A stretch of DNA of 53,562 bases from the IMG/VR virus record IMGVR_UViG_3300031857_000254, positions 1-53,562 of that record; one strand, given 5' to 3'. The notes under the pieces are model-generated. The model had not been told where the DNA came from and made no database searches. It saw only the letters and a program-made list of their open reading frames with translations. The DNA comes from a virus. Made by a program: the position numbers and the translations under genes. Positions 1 through 8,340 of this stretch are shown here, piece after piece. The first letter of the stretch is position 1, and each line of letters opens with the position of its first letter.

Positions 1-23
1 GCACAACTAGAAGGAAACTAGGT

Positions 24-515
24 GTGACACAGGAAGACGCGATCCGGCTTTTTGAGTACCGCGATGGCACGCTGTATTGGCGTGAAAGGGCTGATGCTCT
101 TAAGCGGTGGAACTCTAAGCACGCAGGTAAGCAAGCTGGTTGTCCTAGCGGCCACGGATACATCAAAATTCGCCTTGCTGGTCGCTCGTATTATGCGCAC
201 CAGATCGTTTTTCTGATGCACCACGGATATATTCCGGATGTCGTGGATCACGTTGATTGCGACGCGGGCAACAATTCTATTGAAAACTTACGTGCCGCAA
301 GCAAATCGCTTAACGGCATGAACCGCGATAGGCCTATTAACAACACTTCGGGCAACAAAGGGGTTGTCTGGCACAAGGCTGCACGCAAGTGGATGGCAAG
401 TGTTGTTGTGGCTGGTAAGAAAGTATATTTAGGACTTTACACTGACTTTGATGCGGCTTGTCAGGCTGCGAACGAAGGCCGTTTACGGCATCACGGCGAT
501 TTTGCCAGAATATAG
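24..515 (+). CDS. HNH endonuclease with C-terminal AP2-like DNA-binding domain
   Basis: A 163-residue protein that should cut DNA, probably as a free-standing homing endonuclease. The HNH core is visible at residues 59-90: His59, the Asp75-His76 pair, Asn83/84 and the ENLR segment, as in the HNH_3 family. Residues 109-150 (NKGVVWHKAARKW, then a YLGLYTDFDAA-like stretch) match an AP2 domain, the DNA-binding module often fused to phage HNH enzymes. The start is GTG at 24, with AAGGAAA seven bases upstream. It lies next to tail genes and shares its architecture with the gene at 2628-3173. Seen: motifs and order. Known: HNH/AP2 fusions are mobile endonucleases in phages. Inferred: homing activity and its target, which the sequence does not reveal. 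Confidence 0.88.
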   Translation: MTQEDAIRLFEYRDGTLYWRERADALKRWNSKHAGKQAGCPSGHGYIKIRLAGRSYYAHQIVFLMHHGYIPDVVDHVDCDAGNNSIENLRAASKSLNGMNRDRPINNTSGNKGVVWHKAARKWMASVVVAGKKVYLGLYTDFDAACQAANEGRLRHHGDFARI

Positions 516-524
516 GAGATGAAC

Positions 525-851
525 ATGACAACAACTTACAACTGGACCGTTGTTCAAATGCAAGCGTATCCAGAAATGGATGGCGAAGCCGATGTGGTGT
601 TTGTAGTGCATTGGGTGTTAAACGGAACAGACGGCACCTACAACGGCAGCGTATACGGCTCGGTTGGCGTCACGCTCGACGAAGGCGCAGCCTTCACACC
701 CTATGCCTCGCTCACCGAAGCCCAAGTAATTGGCTGGGTGCAAGATGCACTTGGCGAAGAGCAAGTTGCGGCCTATGAAGCTAATGTGGCGCAGCAGATC
801 AGCGATCAGGTCGATCCACCTGTTGTGACGCCACCATTACCTTGGAGCTAA
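525..851 (+). CDS. Small conserved phage protein in the tail region, function unknown
   Basis: A 108-residue acidic protein starting MTTTYNWTV and ending in a proline-rich tail (PPVVTPPLPW). I chose the ATG at 525 rather than the in-frame ATG at 519 because AGGAG sits six bases before 525 but touches 519. The pattern (YNWTVVQM, an FTPY-LTEAQVIGWVQ stretch, then LGEEQVAAYE) looks like small proteins found beside structural genes in many marine and freshwater phages. The central segment reads as beta strands followed by a helix. It sits between an endonuclease gene and a tail gene, so a virion or assembly role is plausible. No catalytic motif is visible. Confidence 0.7.
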   Translation: MTTTYNWTVVQMQAYPEMDGEADVVFVVHWVLNGTDGTYNGSVYGSVGVTLDEGAAFTPYASLTEAQVIGWVQDALGEEQVAAYEANVAQQISDQVDPPVVTPPLPWS

Positions 852-856
852 TAACA

Positions 857-1015
857 ATGGAAATAGAACTTAAACTGACCGTCGATGAGATCAACGCAGT
901 CCTCCAGACGCTGGGCAACCTGCCTACGTCTTCAGGCGCATGGCCTCTCGTAGTAAAAATCAAGGAACAGGCGGAAGCTCAGGTTGCCCCAGAGCCAGAG
1001 CAGACCTCGGAATAA
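857..1015 (+). CDS. 52-residue hypothetical phage protein
   Basis: A short reading frame (MEIELKLTVDEINAVLQTLG...) filling the gap between two structural genes, with three bases before the next start. The predicted shape is a strand, a helix and a Pro/Glu-rich tail. The pattern ELKLTVDEINAVLQTLGNLP, followed by KIKEQAE, resembles very small proteins encoded beside tail genes in other phages, which supports a real gene. The upstream site is weak (GGAGCTAATAACA), so it is probably translated by coupling to the preceding gene, which stops at 851. Function unknown. Confidence 0.6.
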   Translation: MEIELKLTVDEINAVLQTLGNLPTSSGAWPLVVKIKEQAEAQVAPEPEQTSE

Positions 1016-1018
1016 GAT

Positions 1019-2626
1019 ATGCTCCAACCCGTCAACGTAAAATCTAAGGCCGGCATCAAGCGTGACGGCACGAAGTTTGAAGGCGATTATTACGTTGACG
1101 GGCAGTGGGTTCGGTTTCAGCGCGGACTCCCGCGCAAGATTGGCGGCTATAGGCAGATCAGCAATTACATGGCGGGGATCGTTCGGCAGCTGCACACGCA
1201 GGCTCTGAATAACTTCGTCTATACGCATGCTGGCAACCAGAATGGCATTCAGCAATTCACGATTGACGTGTCTGGAAACACCAGCGCGCCTATCGACCGC
1301 AGCCCTGTCGGCTACATAGCTGATGATAATTTCAACTGGATGTTCGATGCCATGTATGACGGCGCTGGTGGCGGCAACGTCATCATCGCGCATCCGGCTG
1401 AGACGCTGCTCGATATTTCCAGTTCTGCAACTTACCCGGCTTACATCGGAAACATCTATGGGTCTTCGGCGCTCACTGAGATTCCGACCGCAGGCGTTTC
1501 TGGCGGCATCGTGGTCCTGCACCCGTACCTATTTATGTATTCCAGCAACGGTTTCATTAAGTGGTCTGACGCAAACGACCCAACGAACTTTACGACGGGT
1601 GATGCGGGCGATGCCTTCATTACCTCCTCGAAGATCATCAAGGGCCTCCCTCTGCGTGGCGGCGGCCAGAACCCTGCTGGATTATTCTGGACGCTGGACA
1701 GTCTTGTCAGGGCTTTTTACACGGGTGGCACGGATGTGTTCTCGTTCGACACGATCACGTCGGCCTCATCAGTGCTCGCGGCCAATGGTATCATTGAGTA
1801 TGACGGCATCTATTATTGGGTCGGGCTCGACCGATTCCTGATGTACAATGGTGTTGTCCGTGAAGTCCCGAATGAGCTGAACATCAACTTCTTCTTCGAC
1901 AACCTGAATTACACCTATGCCAATAAGGTGTTCGCCTATAAGGTTCCTCGCTTTGGTGAGATCTGGTGGTGCTTCCCCAAGGGTGACAGCACTGAGCCGA
2001 ATCACGCTGTAATTTATAACGTCCGCGAAGGTACGTGGTACGACACCGCGCTGCCAAACGGCGGGCGCTCAGCGGGCATTTACGCGCAGGTATTTCAGTC
2101 ACCCATTCTTGCTGGCGTTGCGCCTATCTTGCCGCCAGCTGGCGATCTGCGCATCACGGAAGCCAGCGACAGCCGCATCACGGAAGCTGACAATGATTTC
2201 CGCATCACGGACACAGGCTTTACGCAGTATAAGATATGGCGGCATGAATCCGGCGTTGATGAGATCGATGGCTCGTCGATCAATGCCGTTCAGAGCTATT
2301 TCGAGACGGGCGACGTATCACTGCTCACGACACCTGACCCGAAGTCGCGCTCCATTCACGTCAGCATAATTGAACCTGACTTTGTGCAGACTGGCGACAT
2401 GACGGTGCAGATCACTGGGCGTATCAACGCTCGCTCGCCTGAAGTTAATGGACCCATCATGACCTTCCCGGATCAGGCAACGACGCCGGAGCAGCAGCAG
2501 GTGTTCTTTAAGGAGCAGCGGCGTGAGTTGCGCTTTAAATTCCAGAGCAATACGATTGGTGGGGATTACCAAGCCGGGCAAATCATCGTCCACCTGCAGC
2601 CTTCAGATGGGAGGTATCAGAGTTAA
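1019..2626 (+). CDS. P22 gp10-like tail hub / packaged-DNA stabilisation protein
   Basis: A 535-residue protein rich in beta strands, with repeated blade-like segments containing Trp/Tyr and Gly turns. Its N-terminus (residues about 20-50, with WVRFQRGLPRKIGGYR) matches the start seen in P22 gp10-type proteins, which close the portal channel below the head-tail adaptor. Residues about 370-400 hold three near-repeats of a DLRITEA/DSRITEA/DFRITD type. The C-terminal part looks like a beta sandwich. It begins three bases after the previous stop and is followed directly by an endonuclease gene. Seen: composition, N-terminal motif and repeats. Inferred: gp10-like role, from the motif and the P22-like particle set. 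A general tail structural protein is the alternative. Confidence 0.65.
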   Translation: MLQPVNVKSKAGIKRDGTKFEGDYYVDGQWVRFQRGLPRKIGGYRQISNYMAGIVRQLHTQALNNFVYTHAGNQNGIQQFTIDVSGNTSAPIDRSPVGYIADDNFNWMFDAMYDGAGGGNVIIAHPAETLLDISSSATYPAYIGNIYGSSALTEIPTAGVSGGIVVLHPYLFMYSSNGFIKWSDANDPTNFTTGDAGDAFITSSKIIKGLPLRGGGQNPAGLFWTLDSLVRAFYTGGTDVFSFDTITSASSVLAANGIIEYDGIYYWVGLDRFLMYNGVVREVPNELNINFFFDNLNYTYANKVFAYKVPRFGEIWWCFPKGDSTEPNHAVIYNVREGTWYDTALPNGGRSAGIYAQVFQSPILAGVAPILPPAGDLRITEASDSRITEADNDFRITDTGFTQYKIWRHESGVDEIDGSSINAVQSYFETGDVSLLTTPDPKSRSIHVSIIEPDFVQTGDMTVQITGRINARSPEVNGPIMTFPDQATTPEQQQVFFKEQRRELRFKFQSNTIGGDYQAGQIIVHLQPSDGRYQS

Positions 2627-2627
2627 T

Positions 2628-3173
2628 ATGGACCCTGAGATCTTGCGCCAGTTACTTTCATATAATCCTGACACGGGTGAGCTTGTTTGGCTCATGCGTG
2701 ATGAAAGCTGGTTTAAAAACCCCAAGGATGCGACGGGTTGGAATAAGAAGTATAGCGGCACAAAAGCGTTTCAAACGCTGCATTACGGTTATCTTAACGG
2801 GCACATTTTTAAAAAACATTACTTCGCACATAGAGTGGCATGGGCGATGCACTATGGCTCGTGGCCAACAGGCCAAATTGATCATGTCAATGGGCTGAGA
2901 TCTGACAATCGAATTGCAAACCTTAGAGACGTTTCACATTCGGATAACCAAAAAAACGTAAAGTTAAGGCACGATAATAAATCTGGAATGCCCGGAATAG
3001 ATTGGAAAATTAACGCCTCTGCGTGGCGAGTTCGTGTTAGTCGCGAAGGGAAAAGGCATCTTGTTGGCTATTTTAAGAATCTAGATGACGCCTTTGTGGC
3101 CCGTAAAAAGGCGCAGAATCAAGCCGCGTATCATGAAAATCATGGTCGTATAGCTGCGAGGCACTTCATATGA
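2628..3173 (+). CDS. HNH endonuclease with C-terminal AP2-like DNA-binding domain
   Basis: A 181-residue relative of the enzyme at 24-515. The HNH core is His68, Asp85-His86, Asn94 and the ANLR segment near residue 98. The AP2-like region runs from about residue 117 to 160 (KSGMPGIDWK, then VRVSREGKRHLVGYFKNLDDA). The frame is open further upstream, but the ATG at 2628 directly follows the stop of the tail gene, so I take that start. Runs of A and T are more frequent here than in the neighbouring tail genes, which fits a recent arrival. It overlaps the next gene by four bases (ATGA). Inferred role: a mobile endonuclease inserted between tail genes. Confidence 0.88.
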   Translation: MDPEILRQLLSYNPDTGELVWLMRDESWFKNPKDATGWNKKYSGTKAFQTLHYGYLNGHIFKKHYFAHRVAWAMHYGSWPTGQIDHVNGLRSDNRIANLRDVSHSDNQKNVKLRHDNKSGMPGIDWKINASAWRVRVSREGKRHLVGYFKNLDDAFVARKKAQNQAAYHENHGRIAARHFI

Positions 3174-3421
3174 TTGGCATCGATCCTCGTGGCATTGATC
3201 ACTTCATTGACTGGGCTGATTATATGTATCCTGATCTGCAGCAGTTTGGCGTGGTAACGCAGATGATGCCCGGCGCGAACTGGCAGGACTGGGCGGCTGG
3301 CTTGCAGGCTTTGAATAAAATAGCTGAGATTGGTGCTCCCAATCCATATCAGTTTGATGACTGGAAACTTTGGGCAATGCGGTTTATACAGTTGCTTGAT
3401 AGCGGCGGGAGTGGTTCGTAG
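3170..3421 (+). CDS. Small tail-region protein, function unknown
   Basis: An 83-residue protein rich in aromatic residues (many Trp, Tyr and Phe) with a pattern of WADYMYP, NWQDWAAGLQALN, then NPYQFDDWKLWAMRF. It is mostly helical. It overlaps the endonuclease stop by four bases and the next giant gene by one, so it is translationally coupled within the tail operon. The position just before the ejection-type proteins suggests a structural or assembly role. No known motif is visible. Confidence 0.65.
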   Translation: MIGIDPRGIDHFIDWADYMYPDLQQFGVVTQMMPGANWQDWAAGLQALNKIAEIGAPNPYQFDDWKLWAMRFIQLLDSGGSGS

Positions 3422-6400
3422 TGTTTGAAGATTTTTACATGCCACAGTTTGATGCGGACTATTTCAATAGCCCCGCGTTTCAGCAGGCCATTGCTGCGGC
3501 TGTGCAACAGTATTCTCCAGCTCCCGTTGAGCCTGTGTATTATGCGCCGGAGCCGGTGTATTATGCACCGCCGCCTGCTCCAGAGATCACTGCCGGTATT
3601 GGCGACATTCCTCAGTATATGGTTGAGGATTACGGCCTGATCGGTGGAGCGCCAGATCGATTCACAGCGCCGCAAATATCAGCTGAACAGTTGGCTGCAG
3701 AGCGCTATGCTGCAGATCAGGCAGCGCAACAGATAGAAGCTCAGAGAGCAGCTGCTGAACGCTACGCCGCAGAACAAGCGGCAGCACAGCAGGCGGAAGC
3801 TCAGCGTGTCGCTGCAGAACAGGCCGCCGCAGCGCAGTATGCCGCTCAGCAGGCTGAAGCACAGCGCGTAGCGGCAGCACAGGCAGCCGCAGAACAGGCA
3901 GCGGCACAACAGGCAGCCGCCGCCGCTGAAGCCCAGCGCGTTGCCGCAGCCCAAGAACTGGCTGAGAGAGCCGAGGCCGAAAGAGTTGCAGCGGAACGAG
4001 CAGCAGCAGCTGAAGCCGCCGCTCAAAGACAGCAAACCGAACTGAATGAAAGGCGCGCCCAAGCAGCACAGGCAGCCGCCGAACGCGCAGCTCAGGAGCG
4101 AGCTTTGGCAGAGCAGGCCGCAGCTCAGGCTGCAGCAGAGGCTCAGGCCGCAGCACAGGCTCAGGCTGAAGCAGCAGCACGGGCAGAGGCTCAGCGCGTT
4201 GCTGCCGCTCAGGTTCAGGCTGAAGCGCAGGCACAAGCACAAGCAGCAGAGCAGGCGCGTGTTCAAGCAGCACAGCAGGCAGAAGCACAGCGTGTTGCGG
4301 CGCAGCAAGCAGAAGCTCAGCGTGTTGCAGATGCACAAGCCGCACAGCGCGCTGCTGAAGTGCAGGCAGAAGCACAGCGGGTTGCTGCCGCTCAGGCTGC
4401 CGCTGAGCGCGAAGCTGCAGAACAGGCATCTATTCAAGCAGAAGTGGCTGCCCAAGAACAGGCGCGTGTCCAAGCGGAACAAGCCGACGCAGTTACTCCA
4501 GCTCCAGAACCAGTCTTTACGCCAGAGCCGCAGCCATTGAGCGGAATCGGTCGCAGTGTTGATGAGAACTATTATGTGCCTGAGGTTCAGGCTCCTGAGC
4601 AGATATACACGCCTGCTCCAGTGGTTACTCCAGAGGCCGATGTTGTTCGCGGTATAGGAGGTAGAGAGGTTTCCGCTGAGCCTGATTATGGTTTCGTGCC
4701 AGAGCAGATCTATGCTCCAGAGCCAGTTCCCGCTCCCGTTTACACGCCTCCAGCTGCTCCTACTTATTACGAGCCAGCGCCTGTCGCGGGCATAGGTCGT
4801 GACGTAAATTATTACGAACCCGATGCCTACTATGGCATGCCTGAGGAAACATACGCTCCAGTTCCAGAGTCTGTTTACACGCCAGCCGTAGAGCCCGTGA
4901 CCGTTGAGGCTGAGCCTGTAGCTGGTATCGGTTCTCCTGCCGTTGCTGCGCCAGCCGAGGCTCCTTCGGTTATTGAGACTGCTGTGGCGGCTCCGGCATC
5001 TCCGGCTACGGCTCCCGCTGCTGGCACGCAGGTCATTAACAACAATGACTACTCGCCAAGTGATACCGATCTTCAGACCATGCAGATGTCTAGGGATCAG
5101 TGGAACGAAATGATGGCTTCGCTTGCCACGTTGGATCTTGGCAATCTGAATTTTGGTAACTTCGGGGTGACAAACCCTGATTACACAAACAATTTCAGAA
5201 CCTTCACGGCACCAAAGTCAAACAAAGGCAACCCCACTTCCACGGTGGCAAAAAAAGACAACACGTTCAACGTAATTGAAAACCAGCCGGTACGTCTTGT
5301 TGACATGAGAACCAAGAAGGTTGTCTTCCAAGGCACTGGATATGAGGCCGCTGAAAAGGCCATAGAGCTTGCTGCAGGATTGACTAAAGCGGGTGGTAAC
5401 AAGGCTGACTGGGAGATCCAGACTGGTCAATTCAAGAACCCCGGCTCTGGAGACTTGTCATTCGGGGACACCTTTAAGACCGTTGCGAATGAGAAGAGAA
5501 ATACAAGCATATTTAATCAAGCCCTTGATATTATTGGTGATGCTGCCCTTGGCTTCATCATTGGTGGCCCAGTAGGTGCGGCGATTGCTGCTGGTGCAAG
5601 TGCGGCTGGCGTCAACGTATCTGATATTGCTTATCCAATTATTGCAACAGCTGTCCTTGGCCCGGTTGGGCCTGCGGCGACGGCTGGCGCTGCTGCTCTT
5701 GGGTCTGCCGTTTCGAGCGCAGTTCAGGGCCGCTCCATTGAGGAGACATTGATACGCGCCGCAGCGGCTGGTGCGACAGCGGGCGTTATGTCGGGCACTG
5801 ATATTGGTGGTGATATTTCAGAAGCTGTTGGTGGCGTTCTCAAGGATATTGGGGTGGAATCTCAGGTTGGAGACATCATAAGCGGCATCGGAGGAAGTGG
5901 CACTGTTGATGCAGTGACTGGTGACATTGTTATCAACGCGGCCACTGACGCGGCGGTATCCGCAATATCTGCGGGAGCAACTGGGGCCGCTGTTAGCTCT
6001 GCAGTTGTTGATGCAGTCCAGCAGGTTGTGCCTGACTATCAACCAAGCCCAGAAACAAACGCTGCCCTTAATAAACTTGATGAGGCGGCAGCAAATTCGG
6101 CTGCGGTTGCGGCAGATCCAACAATTGTTGTTTCGGCCAACCCGGTTACGACGGCTGTATCTGGAGCGAACCCAATTGTGGAGACGGCAGCTGGTGTTGC
6201 AGGCGGCTTTGCAGGTATTGGCGACTTGGTTAATTCGCCGGAACTTCAAGACGCACGCGCTGAAGAGCGGCAGCCAGAAGTCAAAGAAGATATAGTTGTC
6301 ACGGCCACGCCGGAACCCGAAGTTATTCCTGTTCCTGAAACCGCTGGTATTGGCAATATTATTCCTGTCGAAATTCCGCCTTCGACGGTTTCGACTGAGC

Positions 6401-7410
6401 CTCCTAAGGAAGAAATTGTCGTCACAGCTCCGGAGTCTGATGTCGCTCCTATTCCAGAAACAGCTGCAGGAATTGGCGGGATTCCGCCTATTAATACAGC
6501 GGTCACAACCACTCCGGCGCAACCAGTGGAAGAGCAGCCTGTCGTCGAAGAACCCAAGGAAGAAATCTTGGTCACGGCCCCAGAGACTACAACTCCGCTT
6601 CCTGATGTTGCCGCTGGTATTGGCGGTGGTATTCCCGGCGTTGAAGACTTAATCAAATCGCCTGAGTTCCAAGAAGATCTTGCTGATGAGCAGGCGGGCA
6701 AAGACAAAGATAAGTCCCTATTGGAAAAAATAGGCGACGTTGCTGATATAGTACAGGTAGCTGCGCCTATAATCGGAGGCGTTATCGGAGGCGGTGGTGA
6801 CGGTGGCGGCACGATTGCCCCAGATACCAGCAAAATAAACTTCACGAAAACCACGCTGAGGCCGACTATTCCTGTAGGCGGAATCGGTGGTGTTGGTGGC
6901 TATCCCTATACGCCACAGACTTATGGCCGGCGTGGCGGCGATCAGGAGACAGAGTATCTGTTCTTCACCAAAGATCCTGTGACGGGACAAGAATTATTGC
7001 AGTCTGCCCCTGCACCTATCACTACACCTATTGCAAATGAGTCTGCTGGCCCAGCGATGATTCTTCCATCCGGAAACACTTTTGCTGAAGGTGGCGAAGT
7101 CGATGATGATATGGTAAAGCATCTCGTCGAGTATCATAAGAACGGCGGTCATCAGGGCCCCGGACAGGTAAAGGGCATCGGCAGCGGTCAGGACGATAAG
7201 ATCCCGGCGTGGCTGTCCGATGGCGAATATGTCTGGAGCGCGCAGGATGTTGCTGATCTTGGTGATGGATCAAATGATGAAGGCGTGCGCCGTCTTGACA
7301 AAATGCGCCAAATGGTGCGTCGTCAGGCTGGACGTAAGGATGTAAAAAAGATTGCAAAACCCCAGAAGGGTATAGATACAATGCTTAAAGCTGTTGGAGG
7401 ATTGGCGTAA
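3421..7410 (+). CDS. Giant Ala/Gln-rich virion protein with coiled coil and GIG repeats
   Basis: A 1329-residue protein of unusual design. Residues 1-85 are Pro/Tyr-rich. About 87-358 form a long Ala/Gln/Glu coiled coil built on AEQAAAQQAEAQRVAA-type units. About 360-540 are Pro-rich, with YTP/YAPEP motifs. A hydrophobic Gly/Ala segment (AALGFIIGGPVGAAIAAGA) follows near 710. The later part has three units of a VTAPE...IPETAAGIGG type. The C-terminus (about 1245-1300, KIPAWLSDGEYVWSA) carries a motif shared by phage tape-measure and internal virion proteins. At least ten GIG tripeptides are scattered along it. Translation starts at GTG 3421, or possibly ATG 3439. Position and motif suggest an ejected or tail-lumen protein that interacts with membrane. 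The exact function is inferred. Confidence 0.72.
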   Translation: MFEDFYMPQFDADYFNSPAFQQAIAAAVQQYSPAPVEPVYYAPEPVYYAPPPAPEITAGIGDIPQYMVEDYGLIGGAPDRFTAPQISAEQLAAERYAADQAAQQIEAQRAAAERYAAEQAAAQQAEAQRVAAEQAAAAQYAAQQAEAQRVAAAQAAAEQAAAQQAAAAAEAQRVAAAQELAERAEAERVAAERAAAAEAAAQRQQTELNERRAQAAQAAAERAAQERALAEQAAAQAAAEAQAAAQAQAEAAARAEAQRVAAAQVQAEAQAQAQAAEQARVQAAQQAEAQRVAAQQAEAQRVADAQAAQRAAEVQAEAQRVAAAQAAAEREAAEQASIQAEVAAQEQARVQAEQADAVTPAPEPVFTPEPQPLSGIGRSVDENYYVPEVQAPEQIYTPAPVVTPEADVVRGIGGREVSAEPDYGFVPEQIYAPEPVPAPVYTPPAAPTYYEPAPVAGIGRDVNYYEPDAYYGMPEETYAPVPESVYTPAVEPVTVEAEPVAGIGSPAVAAPAEAPSVIETAVAAPASPATAPAAGTQVINNNDYSPSDTDLQTMQMSRDQWNEMMASLATLDLGNLNFGNFGVTNPDYTNNFRTFTAPKSNKGNPTSTVAKKDNTFNVIENQPVRLVDMRTKKVVFQGTGYEAAEKAIELAAGLTKAGGNKADWEIQTGQFKNPGSGDLSFGDTFKTVANEKRNTSIFNQALDIIGDAALGFIIGGPVGAAIAAGASAAGVNVSDIAYPIIATAVLGPVGPAATAGAAALGSAVSSAVQGRSIEETLIRAAAAGATAGVMSGTDIGGDISEAVGGVLKDIGVESQVGDIISGIGGSGTVDAVTGDIVINAATDAAVSAISAGATGAAVSSAVVDAVQQVVPDYQPSPETNAALNKLDEAAANSAAVAADPTIVVSANPVTTAVSGANPIVETAAGVAGGFAGIGDLVNSPELQDARAEERQPEVKEDIVVTATPEPEVIPVPETAGIGNIIPVEIPPSTVSTEPPKEEIVVTAPESDVAPIPETAAGIGGIPPINTAVTTTPAQPVEEQPVVEEPKEEILVTAPETTTPLPDVAAGIGGGIPGVEDLIKSPEFQEDLADEQAGKDKDKSLLEKIGDVADIVQVAAPIIGGVIGGGGDGGGTIAPDTSKINFTKTTLRPTIPVGGIGGVGGYPYTPQTYGRRGGDQETEYLFFTKDPVTGQELLQSAPAPITTPIANESAGPAMILPSGNTFAEGGEVDDDMVKHLVEYHKNGGHQGPGQVKGIGSGQDDKIPAWLSDGEYVWSAQDVADLGDGSNDEGVRRLDKMRQMVRRQAGRKDVKKIAKPQKGIDTMLKAVGGLA

Positions 7411-8339
7411 TGGCTGTCACACAAACTGTCACGGAGACCAAGCTGCCCCAGTGGCTTGTTGATGCCTATACCAAGAGCATCGAACGGGCCGCAACGGCCA
7501 CAAGTGCTGACTATCAGCCCTATACTGGCGGCCCGCGCCTTGCTTCTATCTCCCCGCAGGAACAGCAAGCCTATCAGATGACATCTGCGAACGTCGGAAA
7601 CTTCCGGCCTTACACGCAGGCAGCTGGCCAATACATTGCAGGTGGCACGCAATCGTTCACTGATCCGGGCGTCGCGTCGCGGTTCATGAATCCGTACACT
7701 CAGAACGTCGTTGCTGGTATTGGCGCTGCAGCTGGTCGCAACCTGTATGAGAATCTATTGCCTCAGGTTAACCGCACGTTTGTCGGTGGTGGTACGTTTG
7801 GCGGAAGCCGGAGCGCAGAGTTCACGGCGCGTGCGGTGCGTGACGCTAACGCTGCTGCTCTGTCGGCTCAGAACGAGGCTCTGCAGAAGGGCTATGAGAG
7901 CGGCATGGGCCAGTTCAATACTGAAGCTGGACGCTACCTCACGGCAGCTGAGAAGGCTGCGGGGCTTGGTAGCGACATTCAGAGATTGGCTGGAACTGAA
8001 ACGGCTGCTCTTGAAGCGGCTGGCCGCGCACAGCGCGGGTTCGAGCAGGAGTCGCTTGACCTAGCGAAATCCGACTTTGAAGCCCAGCGCGATTATGATT
8101 ACACGCAAGCCCAGCGCTTTTCAAACATTGTTGGCACACCAAGCGCAAGCGGATCAGGCACTCGTTATGAGACGGCTCCCGGCGTAAATAAGACGGCATC
8201 GACAATCGGTGCGATTGCCACTGGCATTGGCGCTCTTGGAAACATCTTCGGTAAGAAGGATGGTGGCCCAATCGACGCCAACGGCAAGCGTAACATCAAG
8301 CACCCAATGCACGGGCTTGGATGGCTGAAAGGCAAATAA
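7410..8339 (+). CDS. Internal virion / ejection-type protein
   Basis: A 309-residue, mainly helical Ala/Gln-rich protein. Residues about 20-170 contain Pro/Tyr/Gly motifs (YTGGPRLASISPQEQQAY, RFMNPYTQNVV, GGGTFGGSRSAE) of the kind found in small internal proteins of podoviruses. A Gly/Ala hydrophobic stretch (STIGAIATGIGALGNIFG) precedes a C-terminal KKDGGPIDANGK motif resembling DGG motifs in other structural proteins of this window. Its start overlaps the previous stop (TAATG). Inferred: part of the set of proteins carried in the head and released with DNA, possibly membrane-inserting. Structural motifs are seen; function is not proven. Confidence 0.66.
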   Translation: MAVTQTVTETKLPQWLVDAYTKSIERAATATSADYQPYTGGPRLASISPQEQQAYQMTSANVGNFRPYTQAAGQYIAGGTQSFTDPGVASRFMNPYTQNVVAGIGAAAGRNLYENLLPQVNRTFVGGGTFGGSRSAEFTARAVRDANAAALSAQNEALQKGYESGMGQFNTEAGRYLTAAEKAAGLGSDIQRLAGTETAALEAAGRAQRGFEQESLDLAKSDFEAQRDYDYTQAQRFSNIVGTPSASGSGTRYETAPGVNKTASTIGAIATGIGALGNIFGKKDGGPIDANGKRNIKHPMHGLGWLKGK

Positions 8340-8340
8340 G

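Noticed and set aside
3662-4482. Long open frames on the minus strand opposite the Ala/Gln-rich gene
   Set aside because: They mirror the repetitive GC-rich codons of the real gene, have Leu/Arg- or Cys/Ser-biased products, and no ribosome sites or operon context.
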